NCBI GenBank assembly: GCA_021613535.1
Contig: CP075496.1
Span: 10,850,001-10,914,000 of the forward strand
Direction: 5' to 3'
DNA length: 64,000 bases
Origin: Adineta vaga
Taxonomy: Eukaryota > Rotifera
The translations under genes and the position numbers were made by a program. Within the stretch, counting starts at the first letter, position 1; the number at the start of each line of letters is the position of its first letter. This document shows, in pieces, positions 20,210 to 33,700 of this stretch. Below the pieces are notes generated by a model. It saw only the letters and a program-made list of their open reading frames with translations, searched no databases and had not been told where the DNA came from.

Positions 20210-23196
20210 ATGGCATTCAATAATAATAATACCATTGATATGCTAAATTCAATCGACGAAATGTCGATACTTAAAGAAGATGACAGTCCACAACAACAAA
20301 TTAACGAACAGTCTATAACAGCCCAAGAACTTGAAAAAAATCGAGAATGTAAGATATACATACAAACTAGTTTGTTTTCTTGAAATGTAAGTTTGCTTTA
20401 TTTTCATTTTCAAAATAGCACTTAAACGAAAATTACAAACACGTCGATCATTAAAACAACTTGTCGATGTTGGAATTATGCCCCCTCCGAAAGCACCCTT
20501 ACCCTATTTTGAACAACGTAAACAATTACAAATGCGAAAAGTAAGAGAGAAAAAAACAAACATATCTGAATATAATTAACAAAGAAAAACTCGTTCATAT
20601 TTATTTGTAGACACAAGATATATTAAAAAATAAAATTATTTCTCGTCCTGATCGTCAATTGTTAATTGAACACAACATTCTGTCAGATACAACAGCTGCA
20701 CCGGCTATACAAAAAACCCAACGTCAATTAAAACGTGCTCGTTTAGCTGATAATTTGAATGACAAATTAGCAGCACGTCCTGGCATTTTAGAATTAGTAG
20801 CAAATAATATTTTAGAAATAGATCCTAATCTTAAAGAAGCTATTCAAGGTGGACGAATTAAATTTCCTAGTACAAAATCACCATCATCACCAATCATAAC
20901 GACTACAACTACGAATACATCAGTTTACTGTTCAACAGATTTGCAACAACAACGACCACTTCGTCCGAAAACATCATCGTTTTCCAATACAACTAGTGGA
21001 CAAATATCTTCAACAGTTACAAAACGTTCGTTAACATCAACATCAAAAGTAAAATCAAGTTTAACATTTCATGAATATAAAGGACCATCGAGAAAAGCGG
21101 AAGTGACAAAAGTACCTTTACAACCAACACCATCTCTTATTGTTCAACCAGTTCAAGCAACACTTGTACCATTTGTACCTCTAGAGCATAATAATACATT
21201 GAACGAAAATCACTATCGCATACAATTACGACAACAGCAACTATTCCTCGAACTTCTTCATGATACCAAATCGGGAGAAAACGATGAAGAAAATATTCAA
21301 TATGAAATACATCATGAAGATAATTTAATTGGAAATCTTCTTCAACAACCAATTGATGATAGTGTGAATATTCTATCGGCAATAAATGTTGATATTCAAG
21401 CATTTGAAAAAATGAAAGTTACTGATTTACGAAATGAATGTCGAAAATTGAATTTAAGTGCAACGGGTACAAAAATGAAATTAATTGAAAAATTAAGAAA
21501 TGCGAAAGTCAAAATGTCAGGTAAGAAAATGAAATCATTCAAAAATGACTTTTTTTTAAATTTGCTATTCAATGATCTATTTAGATACAGCAATTGTTCC
21601 ATCGCAAACAATGAATACTGAACCATCTTCATCGCTTCGACTTCTAAGTAAGAAAATCAACGAATCTGTTATTTAAACTAATGACATTGACTTTTGCTTT
21701 TTTTTGATAATGAAATGAATAAGTGATAACAGTTGTAAGCAACAATAACAACCGAGATTTCCTCAATGAAATCGAGTGTAATGTAGAACATGTGCGAATG
21801 ATTTCCTTCAAGCGATTATATTAATTGTTACAATCGATTGACATGATTACTACTCATTTTCTATATCGATTATATAACGACGATAAATGATCAAGTCAAC
21901 AAACAGACTATGTGTTTTTATCGAACATTCGTCAAAGAGATATGTGAAACAACGTTGTTTCTTATTGACTAGAAATTATTCGAAGAAATATTCGTCTATT
22001 TCTTTGAAATGCGGTATTTGATAACCTTTTTAGACAGAAAATCAAGACATACTTTGACAATTTATTTGAAGAATGTGAAAGATATTCTTTATTCAATCGT
22101 TAGATCTTTCTCTTAACGAAGTTTTCCCATGAAATAAAAATGAACCAGATTTTATTCATTTAGTTTCCACTTCATCATTGAGTGATCAAGAACTCTATCA
22201 ACAACAGCAACAAAAGATTGTCGAATTAGAAGATCAATTACAAAAAATGAAACAACTCGATTCATATTCACTTCAATCATCCCATCTTCTTCAACATATA
22301 GATCATACAACAGCAACGAATGTATAGAAAAATCTTTTGATCTCATTGAAAACTACATATATATATATATATATATTCATAATTGTAGATTACACCTAAG
22401 TGCAATCCAATTTTATGTGTACAAATACAAAAACGTAAGAGAACGAATTCTTTTCAAATCAGTTAGTCATATATTCAATTCTCTATTTTGTAGGTATACT
22501 CATGGAACAACAAGAAAAACTGAAACAAAAGATTTATGATGAACAGAATCATCATCAACAACAACAACAGCAGCATTCCATTGTTCCATTAACACCTGAA
22601 TCTGTTGCTCGATTCCTTGCAAATCAAACTCAATCCCAAACATCAACTACTCATCCATGGCCGATACATCATTCAATATCTGCTCCAACATTTCCAACAC
22701 ATATGGATAGTAATTTTTATGAAACATGTCCATCGGTAAGTTTGAAAATATGATTATTAAACAAAACAAATACATTTCGTTTCTTCTCTTTAGATGAATA
22801 CAGACGGAAAACTTGATGATGATGCTATACTTAGCTTACTGGATGATTATGCAGGTAAATATTCGGATATGATTTCAAAGACAACGACATTTTTCTCCTC
22901 GTTTTTCGATGATTTTAGATCCTAGTTCAACATTACCATTATCTACAGATAGTTCTCTATCAAATCCAACCAATTCCTGTGTATCTTCATCTCCTTCTAC
23001 ACATATGGATTGGATGCCAATGACATCGCCGACCATAGTACATGATTTTTATGATGATAATAATTCTGATTTTACACAATTTCTTAATCAATTCGGTAAT
23101 GATCATCATCTTCTTTTCGATTCAACGTTGACAGCATGTCAACAACAGAATACAATTTCCTTTGATTTACTTTCGCCATCAAGTCCAATGATTTGA
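20210..23196 (+). CDS. MRTF: Myocardin-related transcription factor (RPEL, SAP, coiled coil)
   Basis: Nine exons: 20210-20348, 20419-20540, 20611-21520, 21585-21647, 22164-22321, 22389-22434, 22494-22735, 22794-22854 and 22919-23196. Phases agree and give 672 residues. RPEL motifs near the N-terminus: 'KRKLQTRRSLKQLVDVGIMP' (degenerate), 'LKNKIISRPDRQLLIEHNIL' and 'LNDKLAARPGILELVANNIL'. These bind G-actin in the family and control nuclear entry. A basic stretch (RQLKRARL) lies between RPEL2 and 3. A SAP domain ('MKVTDLRNECRKLNLSATGTKMKLIEKLRN') follows a long linker. A leucine-zipper-like coiled coil with Gln runs (QELYQQQQQKIVELEDQLQKM) and an acidic Ser/Asp-rich C-terminus (transactivation type) complete the family order. 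It acts as an SRF coactivator by family. The 516-base intron 4 is unusually long. Confidence 0.93.
22354..22376. repeat. (AT)n microsatellite in MRTF intron 5
   Basis: Simple AT dinucleotide run inside an intron. No function implied. Confidence 0.9.
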
Positions 23197-23794
23197 TTCG
23201 TGCTTTGCTTGTCTTATTTCTATATGTTTTGTTTGTCCTTCTTTTGTTATTTGTGTGAGTGTGTTTTTTATACATATATTTTTTGTTCGTCGTCACCCGT
23301 TATTTCTATCGACATTCAGACACAGAAAAAAAAACTTGAAATAAATAAATATATACATATCTAATATTATTTGACTTTGCTTTTCTTTTTTTTATAACGG
23401 GTGACGCATAATTAATCTTTTGCGATATTTAATAAAAATCAAAAGTCTAACAAAATTATTTTATCAATGAAATGTTTGTCATAATCAGATACAAAATCTT
23501 TTGTATTGAATTGTTCTTTAGGCATTCGTTTCCATTCATATTTTATTTATTAGAATTAAAATTGATGAATCATTTTTTTTTGAATAAGACTATCATCTCT
23601 ATACGAAGTACATGCATTTGTTTTTTATTTGTCGTGTTATCTTATCAGAAGATTTTCGTTATCTACACAAGTAATTCTTCTTTCACAGACGACTTGTGAG
23701 TTTGCGTAATCGTATTCTAAAACGATTAGATCAACAAAGTGTGTACTTCTATTAATGAACAATTCGTATTGATTTATAAATTATCGATATTTAG
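23197..23794. other. Intergenic between MRTF and SLC15-type gene
   Basis: AT-rich spacer. An open frame at 23472-23699 is hydrophobic but has no recognisable family. The SLC15 gene could have a non-coding first exon here, since TTTAG directly precedes its ATG. Confidence 0.45.
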
Positions 23795-26052
23795 ATGAAG
23801 GACTCACATGTCGATGAAATATCTCCATTAATGTTCCATAGTTCTCGTGTCCCACTGAAAACAGATAATCGAACTAAGTTTCAGAAGAGATTCTCTGTTT
23901 TATTCATTCTATTAGCTGTTGGTTTGGAACGATTAGTATTTTATTCTTTATCTGGCAATTTAATACTCTTTCTAACATCAGATCATATTCGTTGGTCATC
24001 ACTTCACAGTATTACAGCATCATTTATCTTCTTTGGTAAAATACTTTTCAATTTCTATATTATATTCTATATCTTTTCAATAAAGGAACAAGTTATGCAT
24101 CAACATTATTTTTCTCGTGGATAAGTGATGCAAAACTTGGTCGTGCAAGAACAATTGTTGTTGGTAAAAGAAATATCTTATTTCATCATAGACCATTACT
24201 GACATGATTGTTCTATAGGTTTTGTATTATATATTGTTGGTTATGTATTTTTCCCGTTATTTTCACATGGAGAAGTATATAAAAGTTTATGCGGAGGATC
24301 ACCTATTCATATTGATGAATCTGCACCATATTTCCATGAAAAATGTAGTATTCAAATAACATTAGTACTTTTTATTACGTAAGTTATTCTTTTGATGAGT
24401 TCTCATTCATTCAATAGACATTATTTGTTTGTATTTGTAGAGCTATTGGTGTAGGAGCAGTTGAAGCTAATATGGCTGTATTAGGTGCTGAACAAATTCG
24501 AGATCAAAAAGCAACGACAAAATATTTTGCAAGATATTATCTTGCTGTGAATATTGGCTCATTTCTTGCCTACGTATTTATCGCATATGTACAACAGAAT
24601 AGATCGTATCATTTAGGTTATTTTATTCCAACTGGATTACTTGCCTTTACATTGATCATATTTCTTGCGGGTTATAAATGTTACATACCTATCAAACCGC
24701 ACGATTCTGTTATGAGTTATTTTTTTCCCGTTTTAATTAATGCATTTCGTAGCTGGCGAACACGTCCACAACTTACACGTAATAAAGTTTGGAAACATCG
24801 ATTTTCACATAAGGCCGTACGAGCTAGTGATCAAATGGATGATAGTGAAAATTTGACATTTAATAATAATGAACGATCAAAATCATTTTTAGATTATGCT
24901 AAAGTAGAATATAATGGTCGATTTCAAGGTCGTATTGTTGATGATATAAAATCACTTCGTCGTATCATTGTGATGTTCATACTTCTAATACCTTATTGGC
25001 TATTATACATTCAGGTAAAGTCTTTATTTTTGAAAGAATTTTCGAAAATTACTTAAATATAGTTGTATTCACACTGATTCATTGATATTTGTTTTAGAGT
25101 GATACAACCTTTATTGTACAAGGTCTACACATGAGAATACCAAAATTTCAATCGGATGCACGACGAATGCCTATCGCTTGGTTATCTCTTAGTGATCAAG
25201 TAGTAATTATTTGTACGTATAGAAATCGTACAGTATATCGATATAGTTTGTTTTGGTGTTTAGCGTAGAATCCGATTAATAGTTATAGAATGTATTGAAA
25301 ATAACGTTTTATTTATTTATTTATTCTAGTTACTATATTCATTTTCAATACATGTATATATAATAAACTCCATGTCAAAAATCGATTACTTTCAATAAAA
25401 GTACGTTTTGTTATTGGAATGATTGCTGCTACGATTTCGATGTGTATAACGGGTACAGTTGAAATCTTTCGTCAACAAAAATGCAATTCACCTTTTTCAC
25501 AAACGATCGGTACATTTCAATTGTAATTATTTGATTTTTACTTATAATATATTATTTCTCATAGGCAATACTGTTTACAATGCATCTGATATGTCCGTAT
25601 TTTATCAATTACCACAATATGTTAGTATGGGTCTATCGGAAGTTTTTGGTTCGATTGCTAGTTTAGAATTTGCTTATTTAACTGCACCACAATCTGCTCA
25701 ATCACTCGTAATGAGCCTTCGATTTTGTTCTGTTGGTCTTTCATCTTTTTTGGCCTCGGGATATATTAATATATATGAAAGATTCAATGCTAATTTTTCT
25801 GTGACAAACTCTGAGGTAAGTAACTAGAACATATGTCTTTTTCTTGTTATAATTTTTGAAAATTCTTAGTGTAAAGATGCAGAAAAACCTGAATTACTCT
25901 ATATTTATTATTTTGTTCTGGCTGGTATTCAATTTCTCTTTATATTTATTTTTCTTGCATGTGATCGAAAATTTCGTATAGTTAAAGCTTCCGAATATCG
26001 ATACAACACACGTCTATTTATTGGACCAGATGCTGGTACATCCACTACATGA
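23795..26052 (+). CDS. SLC15A4: Proton-coupled oligopeptide transporter, SLC15A3/A4-like
   Basis: Eight exons: 23795-24035, 24086-24163, 24219-24378, 24441-25014, 25098-25212, 25330-25509, 25565-25815 and 25870-26052. All phases agree, giving 593 residues. It is a polytopic MFS/PTR2 protein. TM1 carries 'G-L-E-R-L-V-F-Y-S-L-S-G-N-L', equivalent to the ExxER motif of peptide/proton symporters. Then 'SWISDAKLGRARTIVVGFVLYIVGY' (TM2-3 with the D-x-x-x-G-R loop), 'IGVGAVEANMAVLGAEQI' and 'RYYLAVNIGSFLAYV' follow as in the PTR2 signature. Near the end 'FYQLPQYVSMGLSEVFGSIASLEFAYLTAPQSAQSLVMSL' matches the family's TM10-11 region with PQ and E-x-x-x-x. By family it moves di/tripeptides or histidine with protons, in lysosomal or plasma membrane. 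Confidence 0.88.
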
Positions 26053-26394
26053 ATTTTGTCTTTCAGATCAATTTAATTTGTTGTTTTGTGTACATTTATA
26101 TTTTGAAATAAAATGAAGGCGTTGAAAAAATCATCATATTTTGTTTCATTTCGAAACGTTTCTAAAGCATCCATTCTCAACTAAACTGTTTAAAATCATA
26201 TTGATGATAGTTTTAAATACATTTGGACATAAGTTTGTTTTTCTTACCACATTGGAAATTAGTATCTTAAATCAATATTATCAAAGAATAAGAGAGAAAG
26301 TAAAGAAAAGTGTTTTCATTTGAATAGACCATTTTTCTCGCTCTCTCACATGCAGTTGAAGTTGTTACCTTTTTAGAGAAAAAAGAAACGATCA
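26053..26394. other. Intergenic spacer
   Basis: AT-rich, 342 bases. No gene seen. Confidence 0.5.
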
Positions 26395-27153
26395 ATGACA
26401 ACACTGACAACTAAATTTCAAGATATAACAAAACAGTTACAACAATTAACAATCTGGAGACCAAATGAACGTAATCCACTTCTTGAACTTGATCGATGGC
26501 GTACTGATGCTCATCAAATAATTGAACAATTGTATAATAGAAAACGACACGAAATTGAACTACTTTCAGAAAAACATGAACGAGAGTTTCTACGACAATT
26601 AGCACGACAACGTTTACAATTGAATAATGTTCAGAAAAAGTTAACAACAAAATCAGCATGTAATGCACATCTTCGTGCATTTAATGATAATACAATATTT
26701 AATGAATTACAAACAATTGAACGTGATATTAATACGCATTTAGGTCGAGCGGAAATAGTTATCGAAACAAATCCTCTGAATTGTGATGGTTTAGTCACAC
26801 TTGGTCTTAAAACATATCTTTCATCGGCACCGCTCATGTATTCCAAAGAGGTTTCATACAAAGACTCACCGAAAAAACCCATGCGTCGGCCAGCAAGTGA
26901 AGTTCAACATGCCTATGATAAATGGCTTTTCAGTAAAAATGAGGAAGAAACTGCTCAAAGAGAGTTATGTAGTGCTCGACAAAAAGAATCCAATGTTCAA
27001 GAGAAACAGTCAACTCGACGTGAGCAAAATACTGCAGCTTTTAAAAGATGGGAAGATGCAAAACGAGAACAAGGTGCATTTAAGAAGAAAAAAGTAACTA
27101 TACATAATAATGATGATAATAATAATACTGAGCAAGAAGATCATGGAACATAG
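26395..27153 (+). CDS. Coiled-coil protein, unknown
   Basis: Single-exon gene of 252 residues starting at an ATG. The first 100 residues are strongly helical and charged, with heptad-like spacing (LERLRR-type: 'IIEQLYNRKRHEIELLSEKHEREFLRQLARQRLQL'). A central segment (IVIETNPLNCDGLVTLGLKTYLSS) is less charged. The C-terminal part, 'AYDKWLFSKNEEETAQRE...AFKRWEDAKREQGAFKKKK', repeats a W-x-x-K/A pattern reminiscent of CCDC34-type ciliary/coiled-coil proteins. No signal or membrane segment. The lack of introns in this intron-rich neighbourhood is notable. Family assignment not made. Confidence 0.7.
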   Translation: MTTLTTKFQDITKQLQQLTIWRPNERNPLLELDRWRTDAHQIIEQLYNRKRHEIELLSEKHEREFLRQLARQRLQLNNVQKKLTTKSACNAHLRAFNDNTIFNELQTIERDINTHLGRAEIVIETNPLNCDGLVTLGLKTYLSSAPLMYSKEVSYKDSPKKPMRRPASEVQHAYDKWLFSKNEEETAQRELCSARQKESNVQEKQSTRREQNTAAFKRWEDAKREQGAFKKKKVTIHNNDDNNNTEQEDHGT

Positions 27154-27739
27154 AAACTTTCTTTTAGTTAAATACTTCGTGATATTTTTTAAATGAATAT
27201 TTTTTAATGTTTCAAAAAGGAAATAGTCACATCATTCGTGGAAAAAGATATGAATACATTTATAATGATAAGAAAAGAAAAACTTAGTAAATATTTATGA
27301 TGTTTTTATTACTGATTATCTTTATCAAATGATATATTCACAAAATAAATCCGTCAATTTGTCGACTTATTTCTTTTATTATATATAAAAAAAAGAGATC
27401 AACTCGAAGAATTAGATTGATCTTTATTACGAATGGACTTTCGGTTTCTTCTAGACTCTATCTTCTTTGTATGTTGTTCCTGCACTTTGGATAGTTAGAC
27501 TTTTCAAATTAAAAAAAAGTTCTTATCTCATCAAATAAATGAATTGAAATCGTCAAAAAAATCTACCAATGAAAATAGATATCAATTAATTCTATTCTAC
27601 TGTTTATATTTAATCAAAGTTGTGAAGATTTGACATTGTTCAGTAAAATATTGAAACTACATTGACATTCTGTGTATTTAAGTATAAATGTGGAATAATA
27701 ACATATTTAAACATATGTTGTGAACAATAATTCAACTAA
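27154..27739. other. Convergent intergenic spacer
   Basis: AT-rich region between the coiled-coil gene (plus) and the small membrane protein (minus). No coding frame or repeat recognised. Confidence 0.5.
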
Positions 27740-28116
27740 TTATAGTTTTATCGATGATGTTTCAATAGATTGATCTGCAAGTGTAGCTTGAATATACTGG
27801 TATTTATAGAAATAGACAGCAATCAGTAAAAACATGAGAAGAAAGATAATTCCGACGAAAATTCGAAAACATAATGAATCATATTGAATAAATGATAAGA
27901 ATCGAATTCTAAATGATTGATCAGTATTTGATAATAAATAGTCGTCTTTCTTCTCCAAATTAGGATAATTCATCATGGAAAGATCTATTCAAATGTATAG
28001 AAACATTAATTGATCATATATTAAAATAAACTTCTTTATTGCTTACCTATTAATGTATCTTCATCAGTATACCTTGAGTAGAAATATGCAGAACAGCAAC
28101 TAAGATCATCATCCAT
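27740..28116 (-). CDS. Small single-pass membrane protein, unknown
   Basis: Two exons, 28116-28047 and 27984-27740, give 104 residues. The N-terminal half is acidic and polar (MDDDLSCCSAYFYSRYTDEDTLIDLSMM) with a CC pair. One strong hydrophobic segment, 'IFVGIIFLLMFLLIAVYFY', lies at about residues 67-85. A short polar tail ends SSIKL. The clean splice junction with matched phase, and the ATG in a new exon, argue it is real. No family recognised. Confidence 0.6.
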
Positions 28117-29791
28117 CGTTTCACTTGGTTTCTGTTATTCGATATTTGTTAGATAGTAGTGGTAGCAATCGATAACAATCGACTAATTAATCAGATATGA
28201 CGTATTTGAGTAGGTTGAATCTAAATGTTGCCCTGAAACAATTGAGTCGGTTGGAAAAATAATCGACGAAAAAAATATTCAGATTAAAATAATTTTTTCG
28301 AAAATGATTCTTTATATTTATGCGACGAACAGCGAAAAACAATGTGACGACTATTGTGTACGCACTTTACGAACAGCTAAATTGAGAACAAGAACATGCT
28401 CTGTAATATTCTACTTTACGCAAAATGATGCACTGTCATACCTGAAGTACGCGCACTTCGAATGACACATGAAGCGTAAAATATTTCTAAATAACATTCT
28501 CTATCAATATATACACTCATTAATTTGATAAACAAATGCGGATTTCTACTCTATAGAAGTTCTTTTACAAAAAAAAGTATATATAAATATAATTGAACGT
28601 TTTAATAAAAACATCTTACTGACGTATGGATTCGAGTGCTCAAGTTACTTATAATTCTATAGTCTTATTCTTCACAATCTTAAGAAATAAAATACTGCAA
28701 ACGTCTTATTCTCTTATATCAAGAATGATTATACAATAGAAAAAAAGCTCAAACAATAGAAAGAAAAATAAACAACTAATGTTATTTTAAGGTGTAATAT
28801 GAGTTTGATTTATTGTCATGAAAATTGGATTTATAAACTATTCATAATTATAATAAGATAATGTATCGCAAAGTACTACATTTCTCTTATGGAATCAAAC
28901 AAAAACATATACTAGGAAATTATCTCTCTTTCCAGATTTGAGTTTGCATCGATCAATGACATGACCATATACGATAATTTTTGATTTTTACCGCTAGTAT
29001 TTTTAGAATATTAATAAATTATTGACATATGAAATGCTCTGTTCTATTCTCATTAATTTATAAATGTCTATTTTGTTGCATTGAATGCGAAGAAACATTA
29101 CGAAAGGTATTGGGGAATATAGTTTAGTCATTATTACATGAAATTACATAACGTCAGAATAAAAAGAATAAATTTGTAGTCATTCTATTGACACTGTTTG
29201 CAATATTATCTCAGACATTTTTCTTCTGCCAAATATTTAACAGACTATGAACAGATGTTAGTGTAAATATAAATATAAATCTATATCTTCTCGTGAATGC
29301 TTTCTGATAAGATGGATCGTAAGAAGAAAAAAGAATTGATGCTATTTCATTCATTTTAACCATAACGTTACAATAGACTATAGCATCTATTAATGCTGTT
29401 CTCTCCAATTTACTTCTAAATGAACAGCAATGACTTCTCCAAATCTAGCAATAGAAGTGTTGGCTTAAAAGCCACATAGCTTTCTTCGCATAGTGTGCCA
29501 TCAGCTACAGTCATATTTCTTAAACTTGCAAGACTATTAAAAACATTACGACACAGAAGATAAACTTTTCTGTATTTACTTAACAATAGTCGTTTTGTTG
29601 ATATGAATTAATAAGAGTTATAAAGAACGATGAAGAACAGTTCATACGGTTCGCATCGTATGTCGTCATTAAATTTCAGTACTATTACTAGCAAGAATCG
29701 ACAATAGATATGTTTATTAAAACCTATTGCGCTCTCTAATTATCTTAAGAGTAATCATACTGCTGAAATACTATACTCAACACCTGTATAG

Positions 29792-29860
29792 TTGGAGATG
29801 GTTAATAGTGGTATTTCGCCACGATTTACAATCTTGTTACTAAAATAGAACCATCTCCAA
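29792..29860. repeat. 12-base perfect inverted repeat with 45-base loop
   Basis: TTGGAGATGGTT at 29792-29803 is the exact reverse complement of AACCATCTCCAA at 29849-29860. Isolated hairpin; no flanking target-site duplication recognised. Confidence 0.8.
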
Positions 29861-30130
29861 AAATGAAGCAAAACACTATTGTCTACAATTTGTCGATGAC
29901 TTTTATATAATATCGAATTGATTAGAATGAAAATTAGATTTTGTCTCTCGTCAGTAGCAGTGATATTATAATATAATATCGCTTAATAAAATCTATTGAC
30001 ATATTTTCATTTATAAACTTGTACTTTTATTGTTGAGATTATTTGAATATAATGTTATATATATATATCTCAATAGTTATGAGAATATGTTTTTGAAATA
30101 CTCACACGTTTGGAAACGTAACAGATTCTA

Positions 30131-30166
30131 AAGTAGAAAAATACATAATTTTAGCCTTTTCTACTT
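30131..30166. repeat. 10-base inverted repeat, hairpin
   Basis: AAGTAGAAAA at 30131-30140 pairs with TTTTCTACTT at 30157-30166. AGATTC and GAATCT further out extend the imperfect stem. Confidence 0.75.
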
Positions 30167-30724
30167 CAAAATCGAATCTATAGATGTTCTTATGCAAGTA
30201 AACTATCATTACTCAACTCTAAAGATTCTGTTCTCTTGAACTAAACATTCGAACGAGCACGGCATCTATCTTTACATATTGTGCATGTGTGTGTCTCCAC
30301 ACCTCACAAAGTATAACTCAATGAAAAAGAAAATGACAAGTCGCTCTACGATTCGCTTTACTATTTATCAAATAAAAATTGAAAACGACTTTGCTAAAAA
30401 AAACGAACCACAAGGTCTATTACTACAATGTGTACGAATACGATTAATTCTCATTATTGAACCTTTGTTCAGAGAATTCTAAATTTACATATAGATCATG
30501 CCCATTACAGTTTAAGTAAGATAAGACACACATATATATATATAAATGTTTCAAACATTTTTTTGTCTAGAGATAGATAATACAATCAATGTTTATGATA
30601 GACAGCTTTATTTTAAACAAAAATTAAGGTAAGCCATCGATCTAGATATTAAAACATTATGTTTTTATTCAGAAATAGAAGTAAATAGAAAAGGGCTAGA
30701 ATTTCATACGAAAATAGTTTTCTA

Positions 30725-33700
30725 TCAAATATGAACGAAGTGTTCTGATGAATTATAAGGATCAGAAACGTCTTTCAGATTGGAAGAAGTTGTTGATGGA
30801 TATCGACGGTTGTAGTTCATTGAAGGATGGAACTGATCAGATTGCGAATGAAATGATCTAGATGGTTCTGGATATTCGTTCGATCGATATCCTTTCTTGT
30901 CGACTACCATAGAATCAAGTGCTGCATAGGGAACTTCTGCAACAACAAGACGTCCTGATGATAAATATTCAGCCTTTTCTATGGTAATTATTGAATCGGC
31001 AGATAAATTCAAACAACGAAGAGCTTTTTGAATATCACGTAATTCAGATGCTGAAACCATTGTCGAAGAAATACTTATTGATCGATCATTAGTTGATGGA
31101 AATGTTGGAGGACTTCTATAGTTCATCGATTGTAATGATACGGTATCATTTCGTACTGGCGAAGATGTTCTGTAAGTTTCATGAACTGGTGGTACAATAT
31201 TCGATGTGAATGATGATGTTGGTAACTTTCGTTCAGTTGATGGAGAAGCAGAGAAATTGACCGTGCGTTTATAGGAAATAGGTGAAGATATTGTTGGAGA
31301 ATGATAATGAGCGCTTCCTTGACCATCTATAACGTATGGTAGAACATTATCATCTTCGTCAATTGCACTATTAGTTTTTATTCGATCAGAGTTGTAAGAC
31401 GATGAAAGTGTTGGTAAGTAATCTGTGGTTTGCGATTTGGTTTCAGCTACTATTGATGATGTTGGATGTGGCGAAGTTGGTGGTGTATCAGAAGGATAGA
31501 TGCGTTTATAAAATGATGGAATTGGTGGAACTGCATGATCAGGAGGTGAATCGTTGTCAATTATCCATACATCTTCTCGAATGACATCTGGTTTACTTTT
31601 ACGTGCTACATTTTCATTTGTACTAATAGAAATTTGCGATGGTACATTTTGTTGTTGAGATGCATTTGATCTTGTGGAATTATGATCTGACCAGTACGGA
31701 TTCTTCCACGGTTCATTTTCTTGTTTAGGTAAAATTACGTTCTGTGATTTATTATCTTTCCAATAAGGATTCTCCCATGGTTTATCATCTTGTTTAGAAG
31801 ATGTTGTAGTTTTCGATGTACTATTATTCCAGTAAGGATTTTGCCATGGATTGTCCTGTTGTTTTGAAAGTGTAGACATTGTACTTTCTGCATTCTTTTG
31901 TACTGAATTATTCTTTAACTCATCTGTTGGTTGATCAGCAGTTGGTATTGAAGACTTATTATCTTTCCAATATGGATTATCCCATGGTTTATCTTGTTGT
32001 TTAGGTTGCACTTGAGACTGAGTGTTGTTATCTTTCCAATAAGGATTAGTCCAAGGTGTATCTTGTTGTTTCGATAGTGTTCCTCTTGTAGTTGCGTTGT
32101 CATTGACATCTACATTTTTCTGTGATTTTGTTGATTGATTATCATCAATAATAACTTTATATCTATCATCTTTCCAATAAGGAAGTTTTGGTGCGTCATC
32201 TTGTTTCGGAGTAAATGTCGGTATAAAAGGTTTGTTCTCTTCTTGTAAAGTTCGAACATTAGAATCTGTGCTCTGTGGAATCTGATCTTTCCAGTATGGA
32301 TTCTGCCATGATTTTTCTTCGTTTTTGGTAGTTGTTTGCGTTTCAGGAATGACATCATTGAGTTTTAAATTCTTCTCTAACTTGTCTTGCTGCTGAATAG
32401 AAGCTAATGGTTGAGACGTTTGTTGTTTCCAATATGGATTCGCCCAAGCTATCTCTTCTTTTCTAGTAGATGATGGTATGTCGGATTTCTGTTCTATTGA
32501 ACTGAGATTTCCTTTTAATTTATCCTGATCTGCAATAATCGATGGTGTCTGAGGAATATGATCCTTCCAATACGGATTTTCCCATGGTTTCTCTATCTCT
32601 TTGGTAGATTTGACACTTGTATTGGTCTGATCTTTCCAGTATGGATTCATCCATGGTTCATCGTATTTTTTAGTAGATGTTGATTGATTAGATGTGCTGT
32701 CTTTTGAAATAATTTTCTCTTCTGGTTTTTCTTGTTGTTCAAGAGAGACTGAAGTTTGAGTTGTAACATGCTTTTGGTAAGAACTTTCCGTTGGTTTATC
32801 TTCTTGTTTCTTCGAAGTTGAAATCTCGGATGATTGGTTCTTCCAATATGGATTCTCCCATGGTTTCTCTGCTTCTTTTAACGCTGCTGAATTACTAGTT
32901 GTATCATCTTTCCAATATGGATTTTTCCATATCTCTTTTTGTTCCTTAGATGGCGTCGATATTCGGGCGAAGCTGTTTTTGTATCATTTTGATTTGTTGA
33001 TTGATTACTTGGTTGCTTAGATGACTCTGTTTTGGTCTTTTGATCTTTCCAATAAGGATTTGCCCATGATTCATCTGGCTGCTTATTGAATGTTGGTATA
33101 TCGCTTGTATCCTTTTTCAAAGTCGAATCTGTTTTTAATTTCTCTTCGGTTTTGATAGATGTTGCAGTTAGTGGTGTTTGATCTCTCCAGTAAGGATTTG
33201 ACCATAATTTTTCTTCTGTTTTGGTATTTGAAGATACTGAAGATTTATTATCTTTCGCATTCGATATATCCTTTACTTTATGTTCTTCATTTGTTAGTGC
33301 CGAAATCAAAGGCGTTTGTTTCGTCCAGTAAGGATTCTCCCACGGAGTCTCTTCTTCCTTCGTAGATATCGATAATTCAGACTTCTCATGTTCTAACTTT
33401 GGATCACTTTTTGATTTATCTGGTTCGCTAACAGCTGTTGCAATTGAAGATGATTTATTTTTCCAATACGGGTTTTCCCATGGATTCTCTTCTTTCTTTG
33501 CGATTGCAGACTCCTTTTCTAATTCATCAGATTTCAATGCCGACGGTTTTTGTTCTTTCCAGTACGGATTTTCCCATGATTTTTCCTCTTTCTTTGACTC
33601 TGTTGATATCTCGGATTTAATATTATTCGACTTCATTTTGTCCGTAGATGCATCCATTTGTTTATCAGATTTTACATTTAGAGGTGAACTGTCTTTCAAA

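Larger units (their letters stand above)
28117..30724. other. Gene-poor region, 2.6 kb
   Basis: No convincing exon on either strand. Frames at 29211-29408 and 30279-30482 are short and lack motifs. The region contains at least two hairpin-forming inverted repeats (29792-29860 and about 30131-30166), which could be relics of small non-autonomous elements. No transposase or reverse transcriptase fragment was seen. Confidence 0.5.

Noticed and set aside
23472-23699. 75-residue hydrophobic frame upstream of the SLC15-type gene
   Set aside because: No family, AT-driven Phe/Ile/Leu content; no splice link to the transporter that keeps phase was found.
28117-30724. Transposable element in the gene-poor stretch
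   Set aside because: No transposase or reverse-transcriptase fragment, long terminal repeat or target-site duplication was visible; only short hairpins.
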